A DNA stretch of 64,000 bases from Pyrenophora tritici-repentis (GCF_003171515.1 NC_089390.1:8622274-8686273); one strand, 5' to 3'. Positions 12,216-23,554 are shown, numbered from the stretch's first letter. Numbers and translations: made by a program. The notes: generated from the letters alone by a model not told the origin.

Positions 12216-14360
12216 TCAGTACAGGCCCGCCTCAAACTCCACCTCCGTCCCTCCAGTGACAACATGGTCGCCTCCGAGCGTATCCATATCCTTCCCGTCT
12301 ACTTCCTTCACGATAGCCTCCCAAATCTCCTGACCCTTCTCATTCGGCTCACCCGTCTGCAAGTCCTCCACCGTGAACCCAAACGGTTCATCCTCTATTT
12401 CTGCGTCCTCCAGCGCATCGTGCGGCTTCTCAGGCTCCATGTTGCTGTTCAACAACCCCTTCAGCGGAAGCATATTAGCCGCATGCCAATACGCGCGATG
12501 AAACCGCCTTTCGCTTGCTTTGGGCATATCAAACTTCCATGTCTCTTTTAGCTTGGAAACGGTCTTCTCCAGCATGCCTGCCATCAAATCTTTTATACAT
12601 GGCGCGATAGTCATCCAGTGGATCTGGTCATGCTCATGTGCATAGCGACCGTATACACCGATGCTCGTCGAAGATGTTTTCTTCTCGTCCCGGGTGAACG
12701 GGTTGGCAGCATTGTGCAAAACGAGAAAGGAGTAATGGTTGCCATTTTTTATGAAACCGGTTGTCGTGTGCGACTGCCAACTGTGGCTGGGGGAGTCATA
12801 GATGTGGCATACGAACCACTTCTCGAGATATGCTTGGGCAAAGTCGAAAGAAGGGGTGGGATTGATTTGGTAGAGCTTGACTGGCCATTTGTAGTCGGTG
12901 TAGATGGAGGTGATATGCTGGTAGATTTCTTCTGTGTTGACTGTGGGTGCTGCGGGGGCCTCTTGCATTTCCTCTTCTGTTTGTACTAGAGACGTGGATG
13001 TGGTTTGGTAAGGCTGATGATCAAACGTGTTAGAGTACTGAGAATGTGGAGAGTGCTGGAACTGAGGTTGCTGCTGATGTTCAAATGTGTTGGTGTATTG
13101 GGAGAACTGAGGTTGCTGTGGAAACTGAGAATGCGGGAATTGAGCGTGCTGTGGGAACTGAGAATGCGGGAACTGAGCATACTGTGGGAACTGAGTATGC
13201 TGCGGGAACTGAGGCTGTTGCGGGAGCTGGGAGCGCGGCTGCTGTGGATATTGCGGATACCGAAGTTGCTGGGGATGTTGGGGATGCTGAGTGTACAGCG
13301 CAAGACTACTATTAACCTGGTATTGTATTCGGTCGTAACGATTCAGCATAGGACTACTATGGCCATAGAGCTGTTGTTGATCATTACTGAAGTATGGAGT
13401 TTGAGGCTGTGAGTAGAAGCCTGGATTTGGAGCCGCGGGGTGATACAAGGGAAGCCCGTCGGGTTGAGGTGGTGTCTGTTGCTGTGGCGTGAAGCTATAC
13501 GCAGGTACAATAGTCCGAAGTGGTGGCGGTTGAGTGGGCGCAGAATTCGGCTGAGATATGGTTTTCCGTTTACTCCGACCGGTTTTACGAGTGGGCTGAG
13601 ATGCTTCCGGTAGTACCGGAGCTAGGAACGTCGGAGGCGCATTTGCAGAGACCTGTGAGGATTCCGATTGCTTGCGAGATGATATTGACTTTCTCCGCTC
13701 TTCGCCCTTCTTCTTGTACAATTCTTGCTTCTTCTTGGTTGTCGAATCCACCATGCTCGTATCAGTCGGCCATAGCTGAATTGGTGGAGTTGCCTGCGGG
13801 GTTGCCTGTGGAGATGTTTGCAGAGGCTGTTGCTGGGTTAGAGGCAGCAGGGGGGATGAATACACAGGCGTGCTAGGAGCGTGACTCTGAGCTGCAGCTG
13901 CCGTTTGGCGCATACGCTCATGTTGGAGGTCGCTGTCCTGGTGTACCTCGCTATCTGTTGGAGCATGCGATAAGGTATACGAAGATGCATGGGAAGGTGC
14001 ATAAGGAGACCCGGAAGGCGCACAAGGAGACTCATAGGGAGACTTGTAAGACGACCTTGTTCGACGTGGCTGGGCAGCGAATGGGACGAATCGCGGATCA
14101 TACCAATTGTCCTGGTCATGGCGGGGTGGAGTGGGAGGTCGCTGACCATTGAAGCAAGCCGTGGGCAGGATCGATTCTGGCGGATGGTTGTAGTTTTGAT
14201 GGTCTAGTTCAGGTGATGGGGGGGTTGGGACGAAAGCACCTGCAGTTCGACCAGAGGAAGTGGCCGTGTCGCGTGTGCGCATGGAGGCAGTGTCATGTAC
14301 GTCAGCCAAATCCATGTCCGAATGCCATGCGGCAGGCACGCGATCTTGGGAAGGATCCAT
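12216..14360 (-). CDS. Gln/Pro-rich protein with a conserved-looking C-terminal domain, function unknown
   Basis: A single exon encodes 714 residues from the ATG at 14360. Residues 1 to about 480 are low complexity, rich in Ser, Pro and Gln, with a tandem array of FPQHAQFPHSQ-type units (DNA 13104-13240). From about residue 485 the composition changes to a globular, Trp/His/Tyr-rich region (YKWPVKLYQINPTPSFDF, then KWFVCHIYDSPSH) of about 230 residues, with a serine/threonine-poor acidic stretch close to the end. I do not recognise the domain. The long disordered N-terminus plus a single folded module would suit a transcription or RNA-associated factor, but that is only inference. It is a lineage-restricted fungal gene by appearance, with good coding character throughout. 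Confidence 0.75.
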   Translation of the reverse strand: MDPSQDRVPAAWHSDMDLADVHDTASMRTRDTATSSGRTAGAFVPTPPSPELDHQNYNHPPESILPTACFNGQRPPTPPRHDQDNWYDPRFVPFAAQPRRTRSSYKSPYESPCAPSGSPYAPSHASSYTLSHAPTDSEVHQDSDLQHERMRQTAAAAQSHAPSTPVYSSPLLPLTQQQPLQTSPQATPQATPPIQLWPTDTSMVDSTTKKKQELYKKKGEERRKSISSRKQSESSQVSANAPPTFLAPVLPEASQPTRKTGRSKRKTISQPNSAPTQPPPLRTIVPAYSFTPQQQTPPQPDGLPLYHPAAPNPGFYSQPQTPYFSNDQQQLYGHSSPMLNRYDRIQYQVNSSLALYTQHPQHPQQLRYPQYPQQPRSQLPQQPQFPQHTQFPQYAQFPHSQFPQHAQFPHSQFPQQPQFSQYTNTFEHQQQPQFQHSPHSQYSNTFDHQPYQTTSTSLVQTEEEMQEAPAAPTVNTEEIYQHITSIYTDYKWPVKLYQINPTPSFDFAQAYLEKWFVCHIYDSPSHSWQSHTTTGFIKNGNHYSFLVLHNAANPFTRDEKKTSSTSIGVYGRYAHEHDQIHWMTIAPCIKDLMAGMLEKTVSKLKETWKFDMPKASERRFHRAYWHAANMLPLKGLLNSNMEPEKPHDALEDAEIEDEPFGFTVEDLQTGEPNEKGQEIWEAIVKEVDGKDMDTLGGDHVVTGGTEVEFEAGLY
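13104..13240 (-). repeat. 15 bp coding minisatellite
   Basis: A roughly 15 bp unit with the core GGGAACTGAG on the + strand repeats with small changes. It encodes Q-F-P-x-x pentapeptide units in the Gln/Pro-rich protein. The array keeps the reading frame, as expected for a length-variable disordered tract. Confidence 0.75.
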
Positions 14361-15304
14361 GTGTTGTACTTGTAGTCAGTTGAGCTGCAAGTCCATTGTG
14401 TTGGTAGTTGTTGACTGTTTATACTAACGGTAACTCGTGGTGACAGAGGCGTGGAGTCGCCAATGGTAAGAGTGATGGAAATTGCGCTACCCTAGCAACC
14501 AACGGCGAAGTACCTACGGGAGGAAGTCGCGACGTGTTTCTTGCCTGGACCAGGTGGTGAATTCAAGAGCTGGCGGTGCAAGATGCGACCAATCGAGCGC
14601 TCCACGATGCTACAAATTCACGCGGACCTCTTGCGACTGCAAACAAGGCAGATGCATTAAGACGTTGGTCGGAAGATGCCGGAGATGTATATTCCACACT
14701 TGGCCAATTAAGAAGTTGAAGTTGCGAGGTACCTACCCGAAGCTTGACGTAATGAGATAATAGCGGTGTGGGAAATTGCACGACAAACACTACGAGAGAT
14801 AAGAAGGATTTGGGAGCCGTTTTGAGAGCTGTAGAGAGCTGTTCTGCCCTTTATAGTTGTCTTCTGGACATGAGCAGGAATGCTAAATGGTAGCCAATAC
14901 ACTATGAGGTGGACCGATCTGCGAACAGTCACAACACTTGGCCACCGTACTTATCATCAACGACCACTCAGGCACACGTATCCTTATTCTTGCCAGGCAG
15001 TACCAAACCAGGTGGCCGATGCGACCCGTTGGGTGGGTGCCAAGCCTGCCAAGCAGAAGCCAGATCGGTCGACTGTGGAACGAACGGAGAACTGAACAAG
15101 TATACATATGCAAGTAACCTTACCCTATACTCTTCTGATGAGTCATGATGCCGTATCCACAATACTCCATCTTTTTGCGACGCCTTGAAAGCATGCGCTT
15201 CAACGCCAAACAGACAAGTAAATGAAAAAGCTAGACAGTGCAGGTCGAGGCAAGAGACACGTCATTCTGCATCATATGCGTGCTACGAGACAAAGGAACA
15301 ACGG
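14361..15304. other. Intergenic, no gene seen
   Basis: About 0.9 kb that includes the promoter of the Gln/Pro-rich gene and the 3' end of the p24 gene, both on the minus strand. Short open frames overlap one another on both strands and look random. Confidence 0.45.
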
Positions 15305-16086
15305 TTATACAACGCGCTTGACCTGCGAGTGGTGTTAGTTCGGCAGTACTAGGTTATAGCTGGCCGTTCAACAAGCCCCACTCACCTCGAAGAAGCGCTT
15401 CAGCCACCACACCTGGAAGAAGCCCTGTCCAACGAGTACTAGAAGCTGAAATATGCTCCACCACTTGATGCGGGCGTTTGTGCTTTCGGCAGTATTCCTG
15501 TGTACTCTTTCGCGGACGATGATGTAGCTCTGTTCATCCTTGACCTGGGCAACGAGTTCTGCCATGGTGCGCACTGTGACCATCAGCATAAAATCTTGTA
15601 GTATACCAACATCTGTCCTTACCCTCCTTCTCTAGCGGATCCTGCGGTGCCTCCGACTCGGGCACGTAGACAATGCCGTGTACGTTGAACGAGACCTCCT
15701 TTGTGTTGGCACCCCAATGCTCATTGTTGAAGCAATATGTGTACTTTCCGTCTTCTTTCGCCTCGAATGAGTGGTCGCCAGAGGATACGCCGCGTTCGTG
15801 GAGCTGGTAACTGCGGGAAGGGGTTTCAATCTAGGCAGCAAGTCAGCCCTGCCCGTTGCAGCATGGCTATGATTTGTAATTGACGCACCCAAAAGTCAAT
15901 CTCCAAGTTCCCACTGCCCCCAAACTCCCGGTCGCCGACCTGGAAGGTGACGGTCATCTTGTCTTCCTTGTGGAGCGACTCGTGGAAGCATTCACGCTGG
16001 TGGGCCTTCATTTGAATGTTGTGGGCTGTCGCGAATGACAGCAAGCTGCTCGCCGCAGCGAAAATGGCAAGGTTCGGAAATATCAT
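15305..16086 (-). CDS. p24 family cargo receptor (Emp24-like)
   Basis: Four exons, 16086-15889, 15830-15623, 15573-15386 and 15322-15305, give 203 residues; introns are 58, 49 and 63 bp. The last exon is only 18 bp and was found because it restores the classic p24 tail: the third exon ends KRFFE and the last adds VKRVV. Residues 1-21 are a signal peptide. A GOLD domain follows with two Cys (in RECFHES and YCFNNEH), then a coiled-coil stretch, one transmembrane segment (FQLLVLVGQGFF) and a short cytosolic tail. The tail Phe pair binds COPII and the terminal VV aids ER export. The protein acts in ER-Golgi vesicle traffic. It resembles the Emp24 (p24-beta) branch more than Erv25, judged by tail sequence only. 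Confidence 0.92.
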
Positions 16087-16893
16087 ATTTGCAGATGTCG
16101 TGGTGCTGCTCTTGCGCGTGTGAGGGTTGAACTTGTACAAGTGCCAAGTACACACACGGAGATGCCAGCTTGCCCGCAATCCGCCCTAAGACACGCTAGT
16201 TAGGATTAGTCAGCTGGCGCGATTCATCGTCTCAACTCTCTTTGAACCACGCAACCTCTCACCCATATTGTGTCTCGTGCAGTCGTGAACGCGTAGTTTG
16301 GAACTAATGACAGCAGCAATGTAGTGTGGTCTACGTGTGGCCAACATCATCGCCATGTGCTCCCAGGCTACGCATCACAGCCAAGTTTCCACCCACTCCA
16401 GGGCTGGTCTTGTAGGTATCATGTAGGCGTAAAGACGAAGTCGAAAGCGCGGACATGAGCACTCAAAGGTGGTGTCTTATGAATAATTGCTGGACTGCAC
16501 TGCGCGTAAGGTGCATAAACATAGCTTGTGCTGTATCAGCGAACGCCAGTGAACGGTGCTAGCCAAATTTCACCTTTACTTTCTCTGCATGTCACGGTAG
16601 CTGTTTCCTTGTCATTTTCTCTAATCGATTATACTCGTTGTTTTCCTCTCCATAAGTTCATCCCAAACACAGACTCCTCGCCGCCAAGCCAACCACGAGG
16701 TCACCCCCCGCACCATTTTCGTTGCACGCTTCTTGTCCAACTTGCTAGTTGACCAACGACAGCATCCAATTCTCTCATATTCTGCCTTCTTTCTGCTCCA
16801 TTGCTGCTACTGTCGCACTGCAGTTGTAGGATTGCGACTCTCCTGCACCAAGGTAACCCGACGACAACGCACTCGCCCATAACATCCCCCACC
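16087..16893. other. Divergent intergenic region
   Basis: Shared upstream region of the p24 gene (minus) and the SANT/WG protein gene (plus). The + strand side becomes pyrimidine-rich from about 16600 to 16860, typical of a fungal promoter or 5' UTR. No gene is seen. Confidence 0.45.
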
Positions 16894-18587
16894 ATGGCAG
16901 ATCCCAACGGCCCTCCTCGCAGAGTGTCGATGAGTTACCTTCTAGGGTTTTCTGACAAGCCGTTCAAGGGACCCAAACAGCCATCGGTGCCACGGCCTAG
17001 AAGACCCAGTCAGTTAGCTGAAATGGTGGAGTACCCAATTGCATAACATAATCCATCAGATACATTAACAAAGAACAGGTTACCACCCCTGGTGGCATAA
17101 TTGAATGGGCCGCAAGCGACGGACGCAAAGGCAGATTGACAGGCACCGGCAAGTCGCGCCTCACCGCAGCCGCTCTTGCAAAGGTACCATCGGAGAAGCG
17201 CTCGACACACGAGGCATTGGCTGCGAAGAGCGCGTCAAAGCACGGTGCTCCAGACAAGCCCGCAAATGACGCTAAAAATTCCTGGGACAATACTGAGGCG
17301 AAGAACGGAACTAAGCACTCGGGCTCGAAGAAAGCGGCGAGTAACAAAGAAGATGCTTGGGGAACCACCGACTGGGGTATTGTTAACTCGAAAAACGATA
17401 CCAGTGGCAACCCTCACCAATGGGCATCTGGAGCCCTTGGAAACCCTTGGGATATGCCAATTGCCGTGGATGGTAAAGACAACAAGAAGGACGATACTAC
17501 AGGCGGACCACAAGCAACCGGCGCTCCGGTTGAGATAACACTGCAGGAAGCAACAGTAGTGCCAGTTGTTGCGGAAAAGAAAGCGGACGAATCCCAGTCG
17601 TGGACCAAGGAGCAGGATGAAAAGCTTATACAGTTGAAGACACAAAATGCGGTCATGAAGTGGACCAAGATTGCTGAAGAGGTCGGCAAGCCGCATGGTG
17701 AATGTGCTAGACGTTTCAAAGAGATCAAGCCCGTAGACTGGAAGCCCGACATTGCGAAGAAGGGAGGAGCAGCTGGTGGTGGTGATGGAGGTGGAGGCAA
17801 GAAGGGAAAAAAAGGCAAGAAGGGTAATGACAACAGGGCGGTTGAGAACGAGATAGAGGCTCCAGCTGACATCGGTGTCGGTGATGATTCATTTGGTATG
17901 CTAGGTCTTGGTATTGATGATGATGTCAACAAGGGGAACTCTGACAAGAAAGAGGATTCTTGGGGTAAGCAGGCCAGTGTTCACGCATCTGGTGTTGCCA
18001 GTGGATGGGAAAAGCCAGGAGAAACAACTGGATGGGACGATACAGGCGATAATAACGCTGGCTGGGGTGGTCCTACAGCTGCAACTGGTGGCGCTGACAC
18101 AAGTGGTGAAATTGCTTGGGACAGCGGTAATACTTGGGGTGGTAACGATCAGGCTGGTGCTGGTGCAGACAATGCTGTCACGAGCAATACATGGAACAAC
18201 CCAGGTGGAGACGGCGTAGCAGATCAGTGGTCCGCCCCTACCAAACCCGCATCCGCCCCCCGCTCGAACAAGGCCCCTTCCAAAGCCCCCAAAGCCCCTT
18301 CGCAGTCCCGCTCTCAAGGCAAAGACGAGGTCAAGCCCCCCGAGCCCGCCGAACCCGCACCAGCCCGCCCAGCCACGATAGAGCTCAGGCCCGATGACAC
18401 CTTCTCAGCTGATGACTTGCGTCAGATCGCTCGCATCCTGCAGCAAGATTGCGCGATGGTGTGGAACAGGGTCAGCTGGAGGTTCAAGGACAAGACTGGT
18501 AGGACCCTGCATCCTGACGTGTTCGAGAAGAAGATCACTGGCCAAGTTGAGGGCAAGGGTAGTGAGAAGGGTGGACGCAAGAAGTAG
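16894..18587 (+). CDS. SANT/Myb-like domain protein with WG/GW repeats
   Basis: Two exons, 16894-17025 and 17079-18587, give 546 residues. The 53 bp intron is the only option that keeps frame, although its donor (GTGGAG) is weak. A SANT/Myb-like module spans about residues 218-268 (SWTKEQDEKLIQLKTQ, KWTKIAEEVG, CARRFKEI). A Gly/Lys spacer follows, then a long disordered part. WG or GW dipeptides occur near residues 135-142 (two) and 338-398 (five or more), set among Ser, Gly, Asp and Thr. A second helical module lies at about 481-535 (FSADDLRQIARILQQD, VWNRVSWRFKDK). The SANT part suggests chromatin or DNA contact. The WG/GW pattern resembles Argonaute-hook platforms. Either role is inference. 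Upstream it faces the p24 gene. Confidence 0.8.
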
Positions 18588-19567
18588 GCTGACGGCTTGC
18601 TTTTCAGCTACTGCCTATGCGGGTTGATCATGCCCTCTATACTTTCAGATGTACACGATAGGTAGTTCAATGCAAGGCAACTACATACCGTATCTTCCAA
18701 CATCTGTGAAAGGAACAAGGATGATGATCATGCCTGCATACCCCTGGGGATATTGACTCTAGCACAGGTAGGCCCATGCCAGGCCACTACATGGACGGTG
18801 ACTACACGCTATACTTCGTGGTTCCGCACATGAATTAAAGATACATAATTGCACTATGCTCTCTTCAAATTATCGTATGCAGCACAACGGCAACTCCGAG
18901 ACTTACATTTAGCCTTGAAAATGTTGACTAACTTCGATTGCGTTGGGTCAGAGAGCTCTGCATTCTCGGATGTATACACGATGAAAACTCTAGGCCTGGC
19001 GACTACATATCATGCGTTATGTTATAGTACAGATATAAAAGCTATGGTATACGACTACATAGTCGAGTATACTCAAGTGTACACTACTGAGAGTCTATAA
19101 CAGATGTTATCCTTGGCATCTAGAATGTGGAGTAATAAACTACATGTAGTTGACGGGCCTAACATACATACGTTAGCATACTTGAATAGTAGCGAGATTA
19201 TTAAGATCACTTTGGTCGAGAAACGTGTATTACTATATATGATACACTGGTAATCCTGTTCACACATTACCGAACCATCTGACTTGTGCCTACCATTAAA
19301 CCATCCGACTTGGTGCATACCGTCAAACTATGCGACTTGTGCGTACCTTTTACACATCAAACGGAGTTATGTCTGGGTCGTAACTAATCGTGAAACCGTT
19401 GAGTTGGGCTACGGTTGTGTAAGCAATCTTGAACCCACTGAATTTAAGACTTCGAACTTACGCAGGATCCGGCCCACCATCAATGCATGTAGACTCTCAA
19501 GAGAGGCAGCCATATGAGTCCTGGCTGCTGTACTCGACCCAGCGACTGTGATGTTCTCATCTGAGCA
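18588..19567. other. Gene-poor interval with a tandem repeat
   Basis: 3' flank of the SANT/WG gene and of the decayed gene that begins at 19568. The DNA is AT-rich from about 18840 to 19260, and a 28-bp-type tandem repeat lies at 19267-19352. No coding region is recognised. Confidence 0.5.
19267..19352. repeat. Three imperfect copies of a ~28 bp unit
   Basis: Units read approximately AACCATCTGACTTGTGCCTACC, with later copies starting near 19295 and 19323. Differences between copies are mostly transitions plus a 1 bp indel. Non-coding. Confidence 0.65.
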
Positions 19568-20623
19568 TTACCATAACTTGGCATTGGACTCCCCCATCCA
19601 GTATACAGCATCTGTTGCTGCACCGATTGGTTGCCTACTAGCCAACGCAAAAGGATGAATACACAGCTTGTACTCAGACCCAACAAGCTCCAGGCGTGCG
19701 CAGATTCTACGAGCTCGGACACATCTCGCACAAGTGATATCGGTCATGGTAGGTGCGGTCCCATTTCTATACAGGCGTTGATTGAGGCATACGTTTAGGT
19801 CGGCCATCTTACTCTCGTCTCGGTATGCCTTTTTGTGTAGCATTTGACGAATAATTCGTGACGTTTATCCGCGGTGTTTTCAGAGTAATCTTGCTCCAAC
19901 ATGGAGTAATCATACTGCATCTTGTTTCAGATGCGTACTCGAGTCGATGAGTTCAGGAAGGACATTTCCTCGTGGCGGCTTTGTCCATTTGCGTCAAGCT
20001 CGAACAGGACCATGCTGCTCATTGTAAGACATGACTCGTATTGTTGAGTCCCCGTGTTGGACTGTAAGAGATGTTCCTCATGCGGGCGATTATAGAGCGG
20101 ATATGTAGTGCCGCTTGTCGAAACCTGACTACCTACAGCTGACTGTGTATGGAGAAGAGAGGTAGCGGTAAGCGAAGGCTGACTGCCTATAGCTGACTGT
20201 GTATTGGGAACAGAGATAGTGGTGAGCGACTCGGTAAAGAGTTGATTTTCCAGAGCTAACTTCTGAGCCTGGAGTATGCTGACTTGGTTCGTAAGGCGAG
20301 AAATGTGTTGGGAGACTTTGTCTGCAGAGGATTTGCTGTGTTTCTTCTCTAACGTGAGCGACTTTGCTATCTTCTATATAGGCTTCCTAAAGAAACATTA
20401 GTTTAAGGCACACAACTTTTGAAGAAGGAAAGCTTACATAGAAGTTGATTATATCAGCCATTTCACTCTCATGATCTAACTAAACTGCTCGCAGCTTTTT
20501 CTTCAATTGGTCGTATCGAACTTTCTCGGTCATTAGAGTGACTGGGAAGCTCCCTGTTGGCATAGAAGTAGCGTCTTGCATGTCGAGATCGAGCACTAAG
20601 ATATTTTCCTCGATGCCGCTCAT
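19568..20623 (-). pseudogene. Decayed coiled-coil gene with a C-terminal Cys motif
   Basis: From the ATG at 20623 (MSGIEENILVLDLDMQD) the frame is open for 47 codons, meets TAG at 20482-20480, then continues in the same frame to a donor after TAT at 20438. The intron 20437-20374 (64 bp) leads to an exon starting KIAKSLTLEKK and holding a heptad-like run (ISRLTNQVSILQAQKLALEN). This frame meets TGA at 19929-19927, yet protein-like reading again continues (NKMQYDYSMLEQDY). A +/-1 shift near 19840 then leads into a segment with C-x2-C-x6-C (CARCVRARRIC) ending at 19568. Both stops are explained by one C-to-T change (CAG to TAG, CGA to TGA). A shorter live product from the ATG at 20461 (156 residues, exons 20461-20438 and 20373-19927) is possible. 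An alternative acceptor (TTTAG) 13 bases earlier gives a less protein-like frame. Confidence 0.6.
20078..20222 (-). repeat. Internal duplication of ~68 bp
   Basis: CTGACT-CCTA-AGCTGACTGTGTAT is present twice, near 20124 and near 20180 on the + strand. In the decayed gene it encodes a repeated TQSA-x-GSQ unit, so it is an internal protein repeat. Confidence 0.6.
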
Positions 20624-21925
20624 ATCTGCAGCAGCAACGAAGCAATTGAAACGTAAAGAAGGAGCGACGTGCCCAGCACGCCGATTGAGCAAGCAAGGGA
20701 TGAAGGAAGGACTTGGTGCAGCCAGTGATGAAGTAAGGGAAGGCTTTTTGAGTGAGAGGTTTTCGGAGTGAGGAGCAAAACAAGGCAGCAGCGTTGGGTT
20801 TAAGTAAGTGCGTTACGCACAGACACACGTGACCTGAGCCCAGAGACAGGAGCACCTGTGTCAAGCAAATTTTCCACGTACACTGGCACAAAGGAAATAG
20901 CACTGGTGTCAAGCAAACATTCCACACACACACTCACTTTTCTGGCTGTATACAGTGTGGGCACATCAAAACGTATGGCTTTTGCGTCTATCACGTCACC
21001 TGTAGTTGCCAACTGCAGCATTGCATATCCGAACGCACAGCCTTGAGCCTATTGTATCTGTGAAGAGGGTGGCCATTCTTGCTAAATGCGCATGAAAGCA
21101 AGAAGGATGCAGTCCCGCTACCTAGACCATCAAAGGCGCACCATCACGTGAGGGTCCAGCGAAGCTACAGCCTCATATGTCACCAATTCTACGCATCCAG
21201 GATGACCCTCACAGTCATTAGAAGCGCTTCGGACAAGCCAGCCGCGTGCTGGGATCTGGTGAGATTTGTGGGTTGAGTCTATGATGTTAAGGGATGAGGG
21301 ACGATTGGCGGAAGCAGTGTCCGGATGCATACGGGCGGTAAGGATATAAGCCGTTCACTGCAGCGTCGAAGCTACGTTATAGCTTACACTTCCCATGCAG
21401 CTCTGTTGCAGTGCTGCATACTAGTGACCTTATCAATCTTTTTCTTGACCAAGGCTCTCATTGTCCTCTACTCGCAAGAGCTCCGATAGATAGACCGCAC
21501 TTCGCTGTAGATGTGACTGTCACTGTGCGAGATGACATTGATATAGAAACAAATGCAGGATCCCTGCGGGTACAAAAATTGCGGTGCAGAGTGAGGAAGG
21601 AGTCAACGATGCATGGACGTAAGTCGGCGAGGCGCATATCGTTCAGGTCACCTAAGCGAGTATCACAGATATCTCTGTCATGATAGCTTAGCTGGGTGGA
21701 AATACAGTATGTTTATAAAAATAAGCGTTTATTCAAGTGTAAGATAAAACGAGGGTATATCGAGGTGTATCCATCTAACCAGCGGCAACGTCTGTTCTTC
21801 CCAAAAACTCCGTGCTAGTTCGTAATTCGTAAAAAGACCCAGCCTTGTGTGATGATCATAGCTCATAGCTCGTCCTTCTCTTCCTCCTCCCTATCAATTG
21901 CTATCCCGCGGCGGGGCCCCATCTT
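20624..21925. other. Gene-poor interval with a short duplication
   Basis: Between the decayed gene and the glucoamylase 3' end. About 37 bp are duplicated at 20851-20887 and 20902-20938 (core GTGTCAAGCAAA). No coding region or RNA gene is recognised. Confidence 0.5.
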
Positions 21926-23554
21926 TCATAGAGCTTGAAGCACTTTCCTAGCCCTGACAGCGTGTAAGAAGGCCCCGTAGCTCCAAGTCAAATCAACAGC
22001 GCCTCGCATGAATCCTGTGACGCGGTCAAACTGCTCACTCATGCTGCCCTCAGCATCCACATGCGACTTGACTACTTCGAGGAACTGGTCGGCAGTAAAC
22101 TGCAAGCGCTCAACGACAGAGTAGAAGAGCGCATCCGAGGGACCAAAAGTGCCGACATTGACATCGAGCGAAGAAGATGCGAGCAGGGATTCGTAAAAGG
22201 GTAGACCGACATCCGTGATAGTCAAATTGCCAGCAACTGAGATGTGGGATGCGGTGCGGTATAAGATATCGGCAGCGCTGGATGTGCATAGGAACCATGG
22301 GTTACCACCACGGTTAGAATCGCCATAGCCGTCATACACGTCCTCGGGATAACGTCCAATACCTGTGCCTTGGAAGGATTCCTCGTTGACATCATCATCT
22401 TGGTTCTCATCAGAGGGCCTGCTGTTGATTGGAAAGCGGTCTCGCTGGTCGCGAGTCAGGGCGAGTAGCGAGACGAGAATCTCGTCTGACCACGGAGGGT
22501 ACACAGCCTTATGGGCTGATCCTTCAGACGCTTGACCGTGAAGGGAGCCAAGAAGCAATCCGCAGTCCAAGCCGCTTCGCTTGCTCCATAGCGTCTCAAC
22601 GAGGTGACCTTTCTGCGCATTCCAAAACTTGACCAAGAGGTTTTCAATATATCCTGCTTGCTTCTCGTACCACTCTGCGGCACCAACATCTCCGAAGGAC
22701 CTCGCCAGGCTACTGCCCTCTCTCAGACTCTTCGCGCTGACCATCAAGTTGAAGAAGTGCAGCCCCTCTACCTCCTCCCAGAGGTCGAACGAAGACTGGT
22801 TCCAGAAGTGGCTCACATACTCCAAATCCGCTTTGATGACGCTGCGAGGCGGCATCTCCACAGCATAGAATGGTCTGAAGAAGTCTGCTGAACTGGTGGA
22901 GGTCCAGAGCGAGGGGTGTGAGGAGTTGTATTCACGGAGGTAGTGCATGAGCGTCAGAGCGCGTAGAGCCGGGCCGTCACGCTGAGGCCTACCCCATGAT
23001 CCTGTGAACGGCTTGCCATCGACTTGGAACTTGGGCTCTCCGAGACCAGATAGGTCATGGAATTTACCCGATGGGTTTGATGTATGCTGAATATCGCGTT
23101 GCAGAGAAGCGTAGGCATCGAGGATAGTGGAGAGTGAGGATGCACGAGACGAAGTTGGATCTTCGGCGTAGACGTCTACGACGGTGTCCATCGTGATGGC
23201 TGCATCTCGGACCCCTGGTTTTGGTCAGTATTGTGAAGTACCATTAGCCTGTTGGAAATACAAACATTGAAACCAATAGTCAGGCGCAGTATGGCTGGGA
23301 CTAGCAATGACTGTGCCATCCGCGACGCCTTTTCCTTTGACATTACTGCCACCCGGCGCGACATTTGCCAGAAGCTTGTCCAGCGCAATACGCTCTTCCT
23401 TTGCTATCCAGGCTTCGAGCGTGTCTTGAAGCGGTTGCTGCTGTGCTTGGGCATGGCTGGCGCCTACAAAGGTGCTCATGCGAGGTAGAGGTGGTATCGA
23501 GAAGGCATAGGAATAGTTGACCAAGCCCGTAAGGAGGACCAGCTGATGTAGCAT
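21926..23554 (-). CDS. GH15 glucoamylase (glucan 1,4-alpha-glucosidase)
   Basis: Two exons, 23554-23266 and 23214-21926, give 525 residues. The 51 bp intron (GTTTGT..CCAG) restores PDYWFQWVRDAAITMD, the family's substrate-binding block, which no single frame shows. Residues 1-17 form a signal peptide. The catalytic (alpha/alpha)6 barrel fills the protein. WEEVEG at about 242-247 carries the general acid Glu, NPWFLCTSSAADILY is the conserved loop, and SEQFD near 490 carries the general base Glu, followed by DLTWSYGAFL. It lacks the C-terminal CBM20 starch-binding domain of Aspergillus GlaA, so it is a single-domain enzyme releasing glucose from soluble or pre-digested starch or glycogen. It is secreted. 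No amylolytic neighbours are present. Confidence 0.95.

Noticed and set aside
17235..18317. Minus-strand open frames under the SANT/WG gene
   Set aside because: Shadows caused by the biased Gly/Asp/Trp codons of the real gene.
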